Origin: Pseudomonadota bacterium
Lineage (GTDB): Bacteria > Pseudomonadota > Gammaproteobacteria > Steroidobacterales > Steroidobacteraceae
Length of the DNA: 40,786 nt
Assembly (NCBI GenBank): GCA_025356815.1
Contig: JANXQL010000127.1
Coordinates: 1-40,786 of the forward strand
Direction: 5' to 3'
This document shows positions 1 through 7,448 of the stretch, piece after piece. The translations under genes and the position numbers were made by a program. The notes beneath the pieces were generated by a model. The model saw nothing but the letters and a program-made list of their open reading frames with translations. It searched no databases and was not told where the DNA came from. Positions within the stretch are counted from its first letter, which is position 1. Every line of letters starts with the position of its first letter.

Positions 1-1103
1 GGCTGCGCGCGACGGTGCGTTCGAAGGACGTGGCCGGCTTTCGCCAGATGATGGAACGCGGCCGCGACTATCTGCACACGCGTCCGCAGCCGCTCGACCG
101 CGAACAGCAGCGCCGACAGCGACTCGGTGCCGTATTCGTTGAGTGCCTGGATCTCGAAGTACAGCGCCGGCGACTCCTCGGCCACGCGGCTGGCGACCTC
201 CAGCTGCGCGTCGAAGGTCGTGCTAGACATGCGCGCGAGCTTCGGTGCCGCCTCACCGCTTTCGGCGAGGGCGGTGAAGAACGCGATGTTCAGCGCATGT
301 GACAGGCCCAGCACGTAGGCGATCAGGCGGTCGTGCTCGTCCAGCCCCATCACGACACGCTCCGCCATCGTCGGCTGGAACAGCTCTTGCGCTTCGGCCA
401 GCGCCGCGGAGCTGCCCAGGTCGATGTAGATCACGTGCCGGCCCGACAACATGTCCGTGTCCGGACCGAACATCGGATGCAGCGAGGTGACCTTCACGCC
501 CGCCTTGACTAGCGCGTCGAGCCCGGCGCGCAGCGGCGTCTTGATCGACGCGAGGTCGAACACGAGCCCCTTCGGCGCGCGCGCGGCGAGTGCGTGCAGC
601 ACCTCGGTGGTGATGCCCAGCGGGGTCGCGACCACGATCACGTCGTGGTCCAGCGGCGAGTCCTGCCAGCTGGCGCGGTGCGGGTAGCCCTCGACTGGTC
701 CCGAGGGGTCCGCCACCTCGACCGCGAAGCCCTGCGAGGCGAGGAAGTCCACGAACCAGTGGCCCATCTTGCCGCTGCCACCGATCACGAGTGCGCGGCG
801 GCCGCTGCCTTGCCCCTCGGCGACGACGCGCGCCTGTTCCTGGGTGGCGAGCGAGGTCCGGATCAGCAGCCGCAGGATCTGCTCGGCCACGGCGGGCGAG
901 ACGCCGTGCATCTGGGCATGGGCGCGCACGCCGAGGATGACGTCGCGCTCGCGGCGATAGTCGCGGGTGGCATGGCCGGTCGAGCGCTTGGCGCGCATGA
1001 CCTCACGCGAGATGCGCTGGCGCTCGGCGACCAGCTCGATCAGCTGCCGGTCGATGTCGGTCACCCGGCTGCGCAGTTGTTCCAGGGTCGGCGATTCGGT
1101 CAC
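1..1103 (-). CDS. tyrA: T-protein: chorismate mutase / prephenate dehydrogenase, C-terminus cut by window edge
   Basis: Bifunctional enzyme of tyrosine synthesis: chorismate to prephenate, then NAD-dependent oxidative decarboxylation to 4-hydroxyphenylpyruvate. The reverse-strand frame starts at a GTG (1103-1101) and stays open to the window edge, giving about 367 residues, close to the 373 of E. coli TyrA, so only a few C-terminal residues are missing. Residues 1-90 look like an AroQ chorismate mutase (LRSRVTDIDRQLIELVAER, then a second helix with DYRRERDVI). A Rossmann glycine motif GGSGKMG follows near residue 105. Further on come VIVVATPLG, LHPMFGPD and LGLSHALN, as expected for the TyrA dehydrogenase. 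The GTG start is chosen because the mutase domain begins right after it and a GGGGA purine stretch lies 7 nt upstream; that stretch sits inside a hairpin (1110-1147). It follows the small exported protein gene on the same strand. Confidence 0.93.
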   Translation of the reverse strand, partial: MTESPTLEQLRSRVTDIDRQLIELVAERQRISREVMRAKRSTGHATRDYRRERDVILGVRAHAQMHGVSPAVAEQILRLLIRTSLATQEQARVVAEGQGSGRRALVIGGSGKMGHWFVDFLASQGFAVEVADPSGPVEGYPHRASWQDSPLDHDVIVVATPLGITTEVLHALAARAPKGLVFDLASIKTPLRAGLDALVKAGVKVTSLHPMFGPDTDMLSGRHVIYIDLGSSAALAEAQELFQPTMAERVVMGLDEHDRLIAYVLGLSHALNIAFFTALAESGEAAPKLARMSSTTFDAQLEVASRVAEESPALYFEIQALNEYGTESLSALLFAVERLRTRVQIVAAAFHHLAKAGHVLRTHRRAQ

Positions 1104-1109
1104 TTCAAG

Positions 1110-1147
1110 TCCCCGTCGTCCCCGGTTCAGCGCGGGGTCGACGGGGA
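1110..1147 (-). promoter_or_regulatory. Long hairpin covering the tyrA ribosome binding site
   Basis: Two 14-nt arms (1110-1123 and 1134-1147) are complementary except for one position, with a 10-nt loop between them. On the minus strand the 3' arm contains the GGGGA that would serve as tyrA Shine-Dalgarno, 7 nt before the GTG. The hairpin lies between the stop of the upstream gene (1158) and the tyrA start. On the minus strand no T-run follows, so it is not a standard terminator for that direction. On the plus strand TTTT (1148-1151) follows, but no plus-strand gene ends here. A translational control element or a readthrough brake is inferred, not shown. Confidence 0.5.
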
Positions 1148-1157
1148 TTTTGTCATG

Positions 1158-1583
1158 TCACAGCGGTACGTGGATCATCACCGACACATCGCCGTCGTCA
1201 TAGAGCACGCCCGCCGAGGGTGCCGGGCGATAGACGACCACCGGCGGGTAGCCTCCGTAAGCCGGCGCCGCCCGGTAGACCGGGTAGCCGTCCCGGTAGG
1301 CGTCGCTGTAATAGTCGCCGTAATAGCCACGGTCGCCGTCGTAGTCGTGCCGCCGCCAGACCGGGCGCCAGGCCGGCGACGGCCGGGCGTACTCCCAGCC
1401 GCGGTGCTCGCCACGGCCGGCCCAGCCGCGCGGCGCGTAGGCGTAGCCGTGGCGGTCGCTGTCATGGCCGCGGTCACGGCCATCGTGGTCGTGGGCGGCG
1501 GCCACAGACGCCATTCCAAGGCAGCCGACCGCGACGGCCGCGGCGATCAGGGTCGAACGGTAGAGGACGGGGCGGGTGTTCAT
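1158..1583 (-). CDS. Small exported His/Tyr/Arg-rich protein, unknown function
   Basis: A 141-residue protein with a clear N-terminal signal peptide: basic MNTRPVLYR, then a hydrophobic stretch ending ASVAAA before HDHDG. The mature part is low in complexity and rich in His, Asp, Arg, Tyr, Gly and Pro. It has repeated RDRGHDSDRHG- and YYGDYYSDAYRDGY-type segments and a C-terminal Pro/Val/Tyr patch. The start at 1583 is well supported by AAAGGAG 7 nt upstream. A similar longer frame continues upstream but has no ribosome site. No family is recognised with confidence. The composition suggests a periplasmic or outer-membrane-associated, possibly metal-binding, small protein; that is inference. 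It is divergent from pdxH (102 nt apart) and upstream of tyrA. Confidence 0.75.
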   Translation of the reverse strand: MNTRPVLYRSTLIAAAVAVGCLGMASVAAAHDHDGRDRGHDSDRHGYAYAPRGWAGRGEHRGWEYARPSPAWRPVWRRHDYDGDRGYYGDYYSDAYRDGYPVYRAAPAYGGYPPVVVYRPAPSAGVLYDDGDVSVMIHVPL

Positions 1584-1685
1584 CGCGGGCTCCTTTGGAG
1601 GGTACGGCTGCATCTTCGCGCCGCGAGCCTGAACCCCCGCTGAACCCGTACTGACGGCGCCGGCCCGAGGCCTTACCATGGATCC

Positions 1686-2390
1686 ATGAACCCGCTGAAC
1701 GCCCAGACGCTGCCCGATCCCCTGCCGAGCGATCCGCTGCAGGTCGCCGAGACCTGGCTTAAGCAGGCCTACGACGAGCAGGTCCAGCCGAACCCCAACA
1801 CGATGACGCTCGCGACCGTCGCCGCGAACGGCCAGCCGTCGGCCCGCATCGTGCTGTGCAAGGACATCGTGCTGCCGGAGGGATACCTGCAGTTCTATAC
1901 GAACTACGAGTCGCGCAAGGGCGCCGAGATGGCCGGCTGCGCGCGGGTCGCCGCGGTGCTGCACTGGGACGCACTGCACCGCCAGGTGCGCATCGAGGGC
2001 TTCGTTGTGCGCGCGCCGGCGCGCGAGAGCGACGACTACTTCCAGAGCCGGCCGTGGCAGAGCCGGGTCGGCGCGTGGGCCAGCCAGCAGAGCCAGCCGA
2101 TCGGGGCCCGTTCCCAGTTGATCGAGCAGCTGCGCGCGGCGGGCCGCCGCTTTGGCACGCCGCCGGTCGGCCCCGACGGCAACGAGGCGGACGACTCGCC
2201 GGACGGCGTCGAGGTGCCGCGGCCGCCGCACTGGGGCGGCTACCGGCTATGGGCGGATTCGGTCGAACTGTGGGTCGAGGGCGAGTACCGCATCCACGAC
2301 CGTGCGCGCTGGACACGCTCGCTGACCGCGATCGGCGACGGCCATGGCTTCCAGGCGACCCCTTGGCACGTCCAGCGACTGCAGCCGTAA
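1686..2390 (+). CDS. pdxH: Pyridoxine/pyridoxamine 5'-phosphate oxidase
   Basis: FMN enzyme that oxidises pyridoxine or pyridoxamine 5'-phosphate to pyridoxal 5'-phosphate. At 234 residues it is slightly longer than the usual 210-220. Family blocks in order: ARIVLCKDI (53-61), FYTNYESRKGAEM (70-82), WDALHRQVRIEG (94-105), DDYFQSRPWQSRVGAWASQQ (117-136) and the C-terminal RLQP expected for the family. The extra length comes from an acidic insertion of about 17 residues at 161-177 (GPDGNEADDSPDG), just before the conserved PHWGGYR. The signature near 194-206 is mildly divergent (VELWVEGEYRIHDR). No strong ribosome site is seen. An ATG 7 nt upstream is out of frame and reaches a stop after three codons, so 1686 is the start. 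The ABC ATPase gene follows after 11 nt. Confidence 0.96.
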   Translation: MNPLNAQTLPDPLPSDPLQVAETWLKQAYDEQVQPNPNTMTLATVAANGQPSARIVLCKDIVLPEGYLQFYTNYESRKGAEMAGCARVAAVLHWDALHRQVRIEGFVVRAPARESDDYFQSRPWQSRVGAWASQQSQPIGARSQLIEQLRAAGRRFGTPPVGPDGNEADDSPDGVEVPRPPHWGGYRLWADSVELWVEGEYRIHDRARWTRSLTAIGDGHGFQATPWHVQRLQP

Positions 2391-2401
2391 CCGCCCCTGC
2401 C

Positions 2402-3163
2402 GTGCTGCTCGGCGCCCGCGATCTGGAGGTCGCGGTGCCCGGCCGCCGGCTGGTCCGCGGCCTGTCGCTGGCGGTGCTGCCGGGCCAGCTGGTCTGCATC
2501 CTGGGCGCCAACGGCGCCGGCAAGTCCCTGACGCTGCACACTCTGGCCGGGCTGCGCGCGCCGACGGCCGGGCTCGTCACGCTCTGCGGCGCACCGCTGG
2601 GCAGCTGGCCACGCCGCGAGCGCGCGCGTCGGCTGGGACTGCTCACCCAGGTCAGCGAGGACCCATTCCCGAGCAGCGTGCTCGACGCCGTGCTGATCGG
2701 CCGCCATCCGCACGTGGACCTGTGGCAGTGGGAAAGTCCCGCCGATGTCGCGGTGGCGCGCGCCGCCCTGCGCGCCTGCGACCTCACCGGCCTCGAGGAA
2801 CGGGCCATCGACACGCTCTCCGGCGGCGAGCGCCGCCGCGTCGCACTCGCCGCGGTGCTGGCGCAGGATCCGGACGTGCTGCTCCTGGACGAGCCGCAGA
2901 ACCACCTCGATCCGCATCACCAGCTGGACATGCTCAAGCTGCTGCGCGCCCGCGCCGATGCCGGCCGCGCGGTCGTGGTCACGCTGCACGATCCGTCGCT
3001 GGCAGCGCGCTTCGCCGACCAGATGTTGCTGCTGTACGGCGACGGCCGCTGGCAGTCCGGCGAGACGGCCACCACCCTGACCGCGGCGGCGCTCGGCGAG
3101 ATGTATCGCGTGCCGATGACCGAGGTCGCGGTCGGCGGCCGCCGGATCTTCCTCAGCGACTGA
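2402..3163 (+). CDS. ABC transporter ATP-binding protein, BtuD/HmuV/FecE type
   Basis: Cytoplasmic ATPase subunit of an importer for B12, haem or ferric siderophore. With the GTG at 2402 it has 253 residues, the normal size for BtuD or HmuV. Visible motifs: Walker A GANGAGKS (35-42), Q-loop LLTQ, signature LSGGERRRVALA, Walker B VLLLDEP, the characteristic PQNHLDPHHQLDML, and an H-loop TLHD. The start is uncertain: no ATG lies between the pdxH stop and Walker A, and no clear ribosome site is present, so translational coupling to pdxH is plausible. No permease or binding protein is next to it. The riboswitch-btuB-adenosyltransferase locus 1 kb downstream makes cobalamin the favoured substrate (inference), but the motifs cannot separate B12 from haem or siderophore. 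The gene symbol is therefore left blank. Confidence 0.9.
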   Translation: MLLGARDLEVAVPGRRLVRGLSLAVLPGQLVCILGANGAGKSLTLHTLAGLRAPTAGLVTLCGAPLGSWPRRERARRLGLLTQVSEDPFPSSVLDAVLIGRHPHVDLWQWESPADVAVARAALRACDLTGLEERAIDTLSGGERRRVALAAVLAQDPDVLLLDEPQNHLDPHHQLDMLKLLRARADAGRAVVVTLHDPSLAARFADQMLLLYGDGRWQSGETATTLTAAALGEMYRVPMTEVAVGGRRIFLSD

Positions 3164-3173
3164 CGGTGGCAGG

Positions 3174-3935
3174 TTAGGCGAGGGCCGCGCGCAGCGTCGC
3201 GTGCAGCAGGCCGTTGGTCGCAAGCACGGCCGTCGTCGCGAGCCCCACCGGGGCGCCATCAAGCGCCGTGAAGCACCCCCCCGCCTCCTCGACGATCGTC
3301 ACCAGCGCCGCGATGTCCAGAATGTTCACGTCCGACTCGACTACCGCGTCGATCTTGCCGCCCGCCAGCAGGTGGTAGTGCAGGAAATCGCCGTAGCCGC
3401 GAATGCGACTCACTCGCTGCACGATCTCCCCGTAGCGCGCCCAGCCGGGGCCGGACGCGAGCGTGCGCAGATTGCCGCCCGACAGCGCCGCCTCCTCCAG
3501 CGTCGCGATGCCGCTGACCTTCAGCCGCCGCCCGTTGAGCCAGGCGCCGGCGCCGCGCTCGGCGTAGGCAAGCTCCCCGTACAGGGGCGCCGACGACACC
3601 CCCAGGACCAGCTGGCCGTCGCGCCACAGCGCGATCTGCGTCGAGAACATCGGGTACTCGCGCACGAACGCCTTGGTGCCGTCGATCGGGTCGACCAGCC
3701 AGACCGTATCGCTGCGGCCGGAGACCCCGGTCTCCTCACCATGGAAGCCGTAGTCCGGCGTGCGCTCGGCGAGCACCTCGCGGATCGCACGCTCGGCGCG
3801 CACGTCGGCCTCGGTGACCGGCGACTTGTCGGCCTTGAGTTCGACCGCGATGTTCTTCGCGTACAGCTCGCGGATCACGCGTGCAGCGGCTTCGGCCGCC
3901 TCGAGGGCGGCCCGCAGGTCGGGGCTCGGGTTCAT
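3174..3935 (-). CDS. hisN: Inositol monophosphatase family protein, probable histidinol-phosphatase
   Basis: Mg-dependent phosphatase of the IMPase fold, 253 residues. Metal-binding motifs are visible: GEET (66-69), WLVDPIDGTKAF (79-90), and the second acidic site ILDIAALVTIVEEAGG with Asp207. The lysine in DGTKAF and the second motif resemble HisN-type histidinol-phosphatases more than SuhB (inference). Other substrates such as inositol phosphate or 3'-phosphoadenosine phosphate cannot be ruled out. The start at 3935 gives the normal family length, but no Shine-Dalgarno lies upstream. A minus-strand promoter candidate would put the transcript start almost on the ATG, which fits a leaderless mRNA. 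It converges on the ABC ATPase gene (10 nt apart) and diverges from the btuB riboswitch. Confidence 0.88.
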   Translation of the reverse strand: MNPSPDLRAALEAAEAAARVIRELYAKNIAVELKADKSPVTEADVRAERAIREVLAERTPDYGFHGEETGVSGRSDTVWLVDPIDGTKAFVREYPMFSTQIALWRDGQLVLGVSSAPLYGELAYAERGAGAWLNGRRLKVSGIATLEEAALSGGNLRTLASGPGWARYGEIVQRVSRIRGYGDFLHYHLLAGGKIDAVVESDVNILDIAALVTIVEEAGGCFTALDGAPVGLATTAVLATNGLLHATLRAALA

Positions 3936-3942
3936 GCGCGCA

Positions 3943-4010
3943 GTTAGCCGAACCCCTGCCGCCCGTGTCAATTGCCATTGCTTGACACGCGCGGACCCGC
4001 TCGGCACGAT
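3943..4010. promoter_or_regulatory. Divergent promoters sharing a TTGACAC inverted repeat
   Basis: GTGTCAA (3965-3971) and TTGACAC (3982-3988) form a perfect 7-bp inverted repeat with a 10-nt centre. Each arm contains a consensus -35 hexamer, pointing outward. Plus strand: TTGACA 3982-3987, 17-nt spacer, CACGAT 4005-4010, which would start the riboswitch-btuB transcript near 4017. Minus strand: TTGACA 3971-3966, 17-nt spacer, GCTAAC 3948-3943, which would start hisN near 3936. Each -10 matches the sigma-70 consensus at only three positions. The symmetry could also be an operator. Promoter roles are inferred from sequence. Confidence 0.5.
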
Positions 4011-4017
4011 GCCGGCC

Positions 4018-4262
4018 GTCAGGTGACCCTGCGGCGCTCGCGCGCCAAGGGATGAAACGGGAAGTCGGTGAAACGCGCGTGCCCTGCACGGCATCATTCC
4101 GACACTGCCCCCGCAACGGTAGCCGAGTACAGGATCCGTCAGCCGCGCCCCGCGCGGCGGCCACTGCGAAAGCCGGGAAACCCCGGTGGACGTGGGAAGG
4201 CGACGGAACCTGACAGTCCGCAAGGACTGTCGACTCGGGAGTCCGGAGACCGGCCTGGCGAT
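4018..4262 (+). promoter_or_regulatory. Cobalamin (adenosylcobalamin) riboswitch
   Basis: Structured leader upstream of btuB. Conserved pieces occur in the right order: GGGAAGTCGGTGAAA (4059-4073), CTGCCCCCGCAACGGTA (4105-4121), GCCACTG of the B12 box near 4160, GGAAGGCG (4195-4202), and the 3' signature CTCGGGAGTCCGGAGACCGG followed by CCTGG (4234-4258). A long variable P6-like stem (GACAGTCC/GGACTGTC) lies near 4212-4231. The boundaries are set by motif content and are approximate. The downstream genes, a B12 receptor and a B12 adenosyltransferase, fit ligand-dependent repression. About 120 nt separate the aptamer from the btuB start; this stretch would be the expression platform. Confidence 0.93.
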
Positions 4263-4352
4263 CGTTCCCGCTGCACGGAGGGTGCAGGCGTGCCGGTTGC
4301 CGTTCTCGGCATCGGTCCGTCTTCCTTCAGCGCACGGGCAGTCCAGCCAATT

Positions 4353-4375
4353 CCATGCGGGCGAGCATGGAGGAG
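4353..4375 (+). promoter_or_regulatory. Hairpin beside the btuB Shine-Dalgarno
   Basis: CCATGC (4353-4358) and GCATGG (4365-4370) form a 6-bp stem immediately followed by the AGGAG ribosome site (4371-4375), 8 nt before the ATG at 4384. Its position at the end of the riboswitch leader suggests it belongs to the expression platform and affects ribosome access. That role is inferred. Confidence 0.4.
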
Positions 4376-4383
4376 ACCTGTCA

Positions 4384-6246
4384 ATGCGCTTCACCGCGTC
4401 CGGATTCCTGTCCCTTTCCCTACTGTCACTGGCGTCGTTCGGCGCCCTGGCTGCCCCCCTGTCGAGCGATGCCGGCGATGTCGGCGACGACCCGCACCTG
4501 CGTCCCGACCAGCGCGTCGTGGTGACCGCGAGCCGCGAGGCCGAAACCGCCTTCGAGGCGCTCGCCCCGGTCATCTACATCGACCGCAACGAGATCGAGC
4601 GCTCGCTCGCCCCCGACGTCGGCGACCTGCTGCGCTTCCATGCCGGCATCGACATTGCGCAGGTCGGCGGCCCCGGCCAGACCACGACCGCGTTCATTCG
4701 CGGCGCGAACTCGAACCACACCCTGACGCTGGTCGACGGCGTGCGCATCAACCCCGGTACGCTCGGGGTCGCGGCGCTGCACAACATCGCCCCGGAACTC
4801 GTCGACCACATCGAGGTGGTCAAGGGGCCGCGCTCGTCGCTGTACGGCACCGACGCGATCGGCGGGGTGATCAACATCATCACCCGCGCCGGCGACGTGA
4901 ACCGCCTCGACGCCATGATCGGCGGCGGCCGCTGGGACACGCGCGAGGCGGCTGCGAGCGGGGTGCTCGCAGGCGCTGCCGGTTCGCTGTCCTTCGGCGC
5001 GAACCTGCTGCAGACGGCGGGCTTTCCGACGCTCGCAAGCCAGACCCAGGACAGCGGCTATCGAAACGGTTCGGCCACCGTCGCCGGCCGCACGACCATC
5101 GGCGGCGTGGAGCTGGGCGCGCGTGCCTGGCGCGCCTCGGGCAACCAGCAGTACGCCGGCTACGATGCGGACTTCGCACTCGTGCCGCTCGACCAGGACT
5201 ACGTCAACTCTTCGTTCGCGGTCGATGCGGCGGGCCAGGTCGCCTCGCGCTGGCACACCAAGGGCGTCGCCTCGCACGTCGTCGACGACATCCGCCAGAA
5301 GCAGTCGCCGGACTACGCGATCACCCACCGCAACACGCTCGACTGGCAGAACGACATCGACGCCGGCGTGCAGCGATTCACGGTCGGCGGCCTGGTCGCG
5401 CGCGAGAACACCCGTGCGCTGTCGTTCGGCACGCAGTTCAACATCGATACGAACTCGCAGACCTGGTACGCGGAGGACCACGTGACGCTCGGCCAGCACC
5501 GGCTGCTCGGCGCGGTCGGCTTCACGCATCACTCGACCTTCGGCGACCATGCGACCTGGAACGCAGAGTACGGCTACGCGACCTCGGCGGACACCCTGCT
5601 CACCGTGGGCGCGGGCACGGGCTTTCGGGCCCCGGACAGTACCGACCGCTTCGGCTACGGCGGCAACCCGCAGCTCAAGCCCGAGCAGGCCCGCAATCTC
5701 GAGGTCGGCATTCGTCATCGCATCAGCGCCCACGAGAGCGTGGCGCTGACCGCGTTCGACAACGACATCACCAACCTGATCGCGTTCCAGTTCGCGCCGA
5801 CGCCCACCGATCCGTATGCGGGGCAGAACCAGAACATCGGCCGGGCGCGGATCCGCGGCATCGAGGCGAGCTGGGACTACGCCTCGGAGCTCTGGAGCGG
5901 CCACCTCGAGCTCAGTCGCCAGGATCCGGTCAACCGCGACGACGGCACGCGGCTGTTGCGTCGCTCGCGGCTGTCGGGCGCCGCCTCGCTGACGCGCCGC
6001 CTGGGACGGCAGGAGGCGGGCCTCGACCTGCTCGCCAGCGGCAGCCGAGAGGACTACGGTTACCCGTCGAACGTGCAGCTCGGGGGCTACATGCTGGTGA
6101 ATGCGTCCTGGCGCACGCCGCTGGTCGGCGGCCTGAAGCTGCAGATCCGGGTGGAAAACCTGCTCGACAAGCGCTACGAATACGCCAGCGGCTACAACAC
6201 CATGCGTCGCGCGGTGTCGGCGGCGCTGCGATACTCCTTCCTGTGA
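4384..6246 (+). CDS. btuB: TonB-dependent outer membrane vitamin B12 receptor
   Basis: Outer membrane beta-barrel importer of cobalamin, energised by TonB-ExbBD; 620 residues, close to E. coli BtuB (614). A signal peptide ends around ALAA (21-24). A TonB box, QRVVVTASR (43-51), follows. The plug domain contains TTAFIRGANSNHTLTLVDGV (101-120) and VKGPRSSLYGTDAIGGVINI (146-165). The barrel includes GAGTGFRAPDSTDRFGYGG and a C-terminal VENLLDKRYEYASGYN plus aromatic RYSF near the end. The final residue is Leu after YSF, whereas barrels usually end in Phe. The start is supported by GGAGGAG 8 nt upstream. Control by the cobalamin riboswitch and the downstream adenosyltransferase gene, 28 nt away, make B12 the likely ligand. 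Confidence 0.94.
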   Translation: MRFTASGFLSLSLLSLASFGALAAPLSSDAGDVGDDPHLRPDQRVVVTASREAETAFEALAPVIYIDRNEIERSLAPDVGDLLRFHAGIDIAQVGGPGQTTTAFIRGANSNHTLTLVDGVRINPGTLGVAALHNIAPELVDHIEVVKGPRSSLYGTDAIGGVINIITRAGDVNRLDAMIGGGRWDTREAAASGVLAGAAGSLSFGANLLQTAGFPTLASQTQDSGYRNGSATVAGRTTIGGVELGARAWRASGNQQYAGYDADFALVPLDQDYVNSSFAVDAAGQVASRWHTKGVASHVVDDIRQKQSPDYAITHRNTLDWQNDIDAGVQRFTVGGLVARENTRALSFGTQFNIDTNSQTWYAEDHVTLGQHRLLGAVGFTHHSTFGDHATWNAEYGYATSADTLLTVGAGTGFRAPDSTDRFGYGGNPQLKPEQARNLEVGIRHRISAHESVALTAFDNDITNLIAFQFAPTPTDPYAGQNQNIGRARIRGIEASWDYASELWSGHLELSRQDPVNRDDGTRLLRRSRLSGAASLTRRLGRQEAGLDLLASGSREDYGYPSNVQLGGYMLVNASWRTPLVGGLKLQIRVENLLDKRYEYASGYNTMRRAVSAALRYSFL

Positions 6247-6274
6247 CGACGGCCGTGCGCCGCGGAGATCCGTG

Positions 6275-6829
6275 ATGGGCAACAGATTGAGCAAGATCTA
6301 CACGCGCACGGGCGACGACGGCACCACTGGCCTGGGCGACGGCAGCCGTATCGACAAGGAGTCGCCGCGGGTCGAGGCCTACGGCACGGTGGACGAGGCC
6401 AACAGCGCGATCGGGGTGGTCCTCGCGGTGCCCGGACTGCCGGCGGCGATTGCCGCGACCCTCACCGAGGTGCAGCACGACCTGTTCGACCTGGGCGCGG
6501 AGCTGTGCATTCCCGGCCATCGCGTGGTGACCGAGGCGTACGCGACGCGCCTCGAACAGGCACTCGACGGTTTCAACGAGCACCTGCCGCCGCTGAAGGA
6601 GTTCATCCTGCCGGGCGGCGGGCCCCCCGCCGCCGCGTGTCACCTCGCCCGCACGATCACGCGCCGTGCAGAGCGGCGCGTCTGGTCGCTGGGACGGCTC
6701 GAACCGGTCGCACCGGAAGTGCCGCGCTACCTGAACCGGCTGTCGGACCTGTTGTTCGTGGTGGCGCGGGTGCTCGCCCGCCACGAGCGCGGCGATGATG
6801 TGCTGTGGACCCGCGGCCGGGGCAGCTGA
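6275..6829 (+). CDS. PduO-type cob(I)alamin adenosyltransferase
   Basis: Transfers the 5'-deoxyadenosyl group of ATP to cob(I)alamin, making coenzyme B12 in the cytoplasm. The 184-residue protein has the PduO/MMAB N-terminal ATP motif YTRTGDDGTTGLGDGSR (9-25), then VEAYGTVDEANSAIG and PGGGPPAAACHLARTITRRA with the conserved arginines. This distinguishes it from the CobA/BtuR type, which carries a Walker A. The ATG at 6275 has GGAG 7 nt upstream; a GTG directly before it (6272) is too close to that site. It lies 28 nt after btuB and probably shares the riboswitch-controlled transcript. PduO-type enzymes also salvage imported cobinamide or cobalamin, which fits the transport context. Confidence 0.94.
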   Translation: MGNRLSKIYTRTGDDGTTGLGDGSRIDKESPRVEAYGTVDEANSAIGVVLAVPGLPAAIAATLTEVQHDLFDLGAELCIPGHRVVTEAYATRLEQALDGFNEHLPPLKEFILPGGGPPAAACHLARTITRRAERRVWSLGRLEPVAPEVPRYLNRLSDLLFVVARVLARHERGDDVLWTRGRGS

Positions 6830-6842
6830 CGCCGCCCGTCGC

Positions 6843-7364
6843 TTATCGCCAGGCGGCGTCGTCCGCCGACGGCACGTCGCCGGAGACCCGCCCGCCGACT
6901 TCCAGCGCGAGCATCCGCGGGTCGTAGACGAGGTCATCGGTCAGCTTGAGGTCGGCGCCCTCTGCCGGTGCCTCGGTCAGCGGGGTGACCATGTTGTCGT
7001 CGCCGTACTCGACGCGCCAGTCAGTGACGGCAGAGCCGCCCGGCACGTAGGTGACCGAGCCTTCGAAGCGGTGAAACGCGGGCACGGGCCACTGGCGCCG
7101 GTCGAAGCCGGCCAGCGGCGTCAGCAGTCGCCAATCGCCGCGGAACAGCGGCACATCCTTGAACCGGCACACCAGGACCGCCTGCTTGGGCAGGCGTGCG
7201 TCGAGCCATTCGGCGGAGGGGTCCGAGATGCGCCGAGGGCCGAAGAAATAGCCCAGCAGCACGCCGCCGCGGCGCGGCGCGCGGGCGATCAGGCCGACCG
7301 CGTACTGGCCGCGTTCGACCGGCAGCATGAAGAATTGGCCTTCGCTGAATGCAATCGCCATCAT
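6843..7364 (-). CDS. Imm26-like protein, function uncertain
   Basis: A 173-residue soluble protein resembling the Imm26 family: an N-terminal EGQFFMLPVERGQYAVGLIA block, then GYFFGPR, and later FDRRQWPVPAFHRFE. The family is named for immunity proteins in polymorphic toxin loci, but many members stand alone with no toxin, and none is visible here. The acidic C-terminal third (about 130-173) has no recognised motif. Two adjacent ATG codons (7364 and 7361) can start it. GAGG about 7 nt upstream favours 7364; longer upstream frames lack support. It converges on the adenosyltransferase gene (13 nt apart) and follows ampD on the same strand after 84 nt. The family call is moderately sure; a role in immunity is not supported by context. 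Confidence 0.75.
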   Translation of the reverse strand: MMAIAFSEGQFFMLPVERGQYAVGLIARAPRRGGVLLGYFFGPRRISDPSAEWLDARLPKQAVLVCRFKDVPLFRGDWRLLTPLAGFDRRQWPVPAFHRFEGSVTYVPGGSAVTDWRVEYGDDNMVTPLTEAPAEGADLKLTDDLVYDPRMLALEVGGRVSGDVPSADDAAWR

Positions 7365-7448
7365 TACGAGGCCTCGATGCGTCGGGCGGAGGGCCCGCCC
7401 GGTGCTGATCCTACCCCAGCCGGGCACGGTGCGCGCCGGACCTGCCTC

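Noticed and set aside
4426-6294. 622-codon frame antisense to btuB
   Set aside because: BtuB features (TonB box, plug, C-terminal strand) are on the plus strand; the antisense product has no recognised motif.
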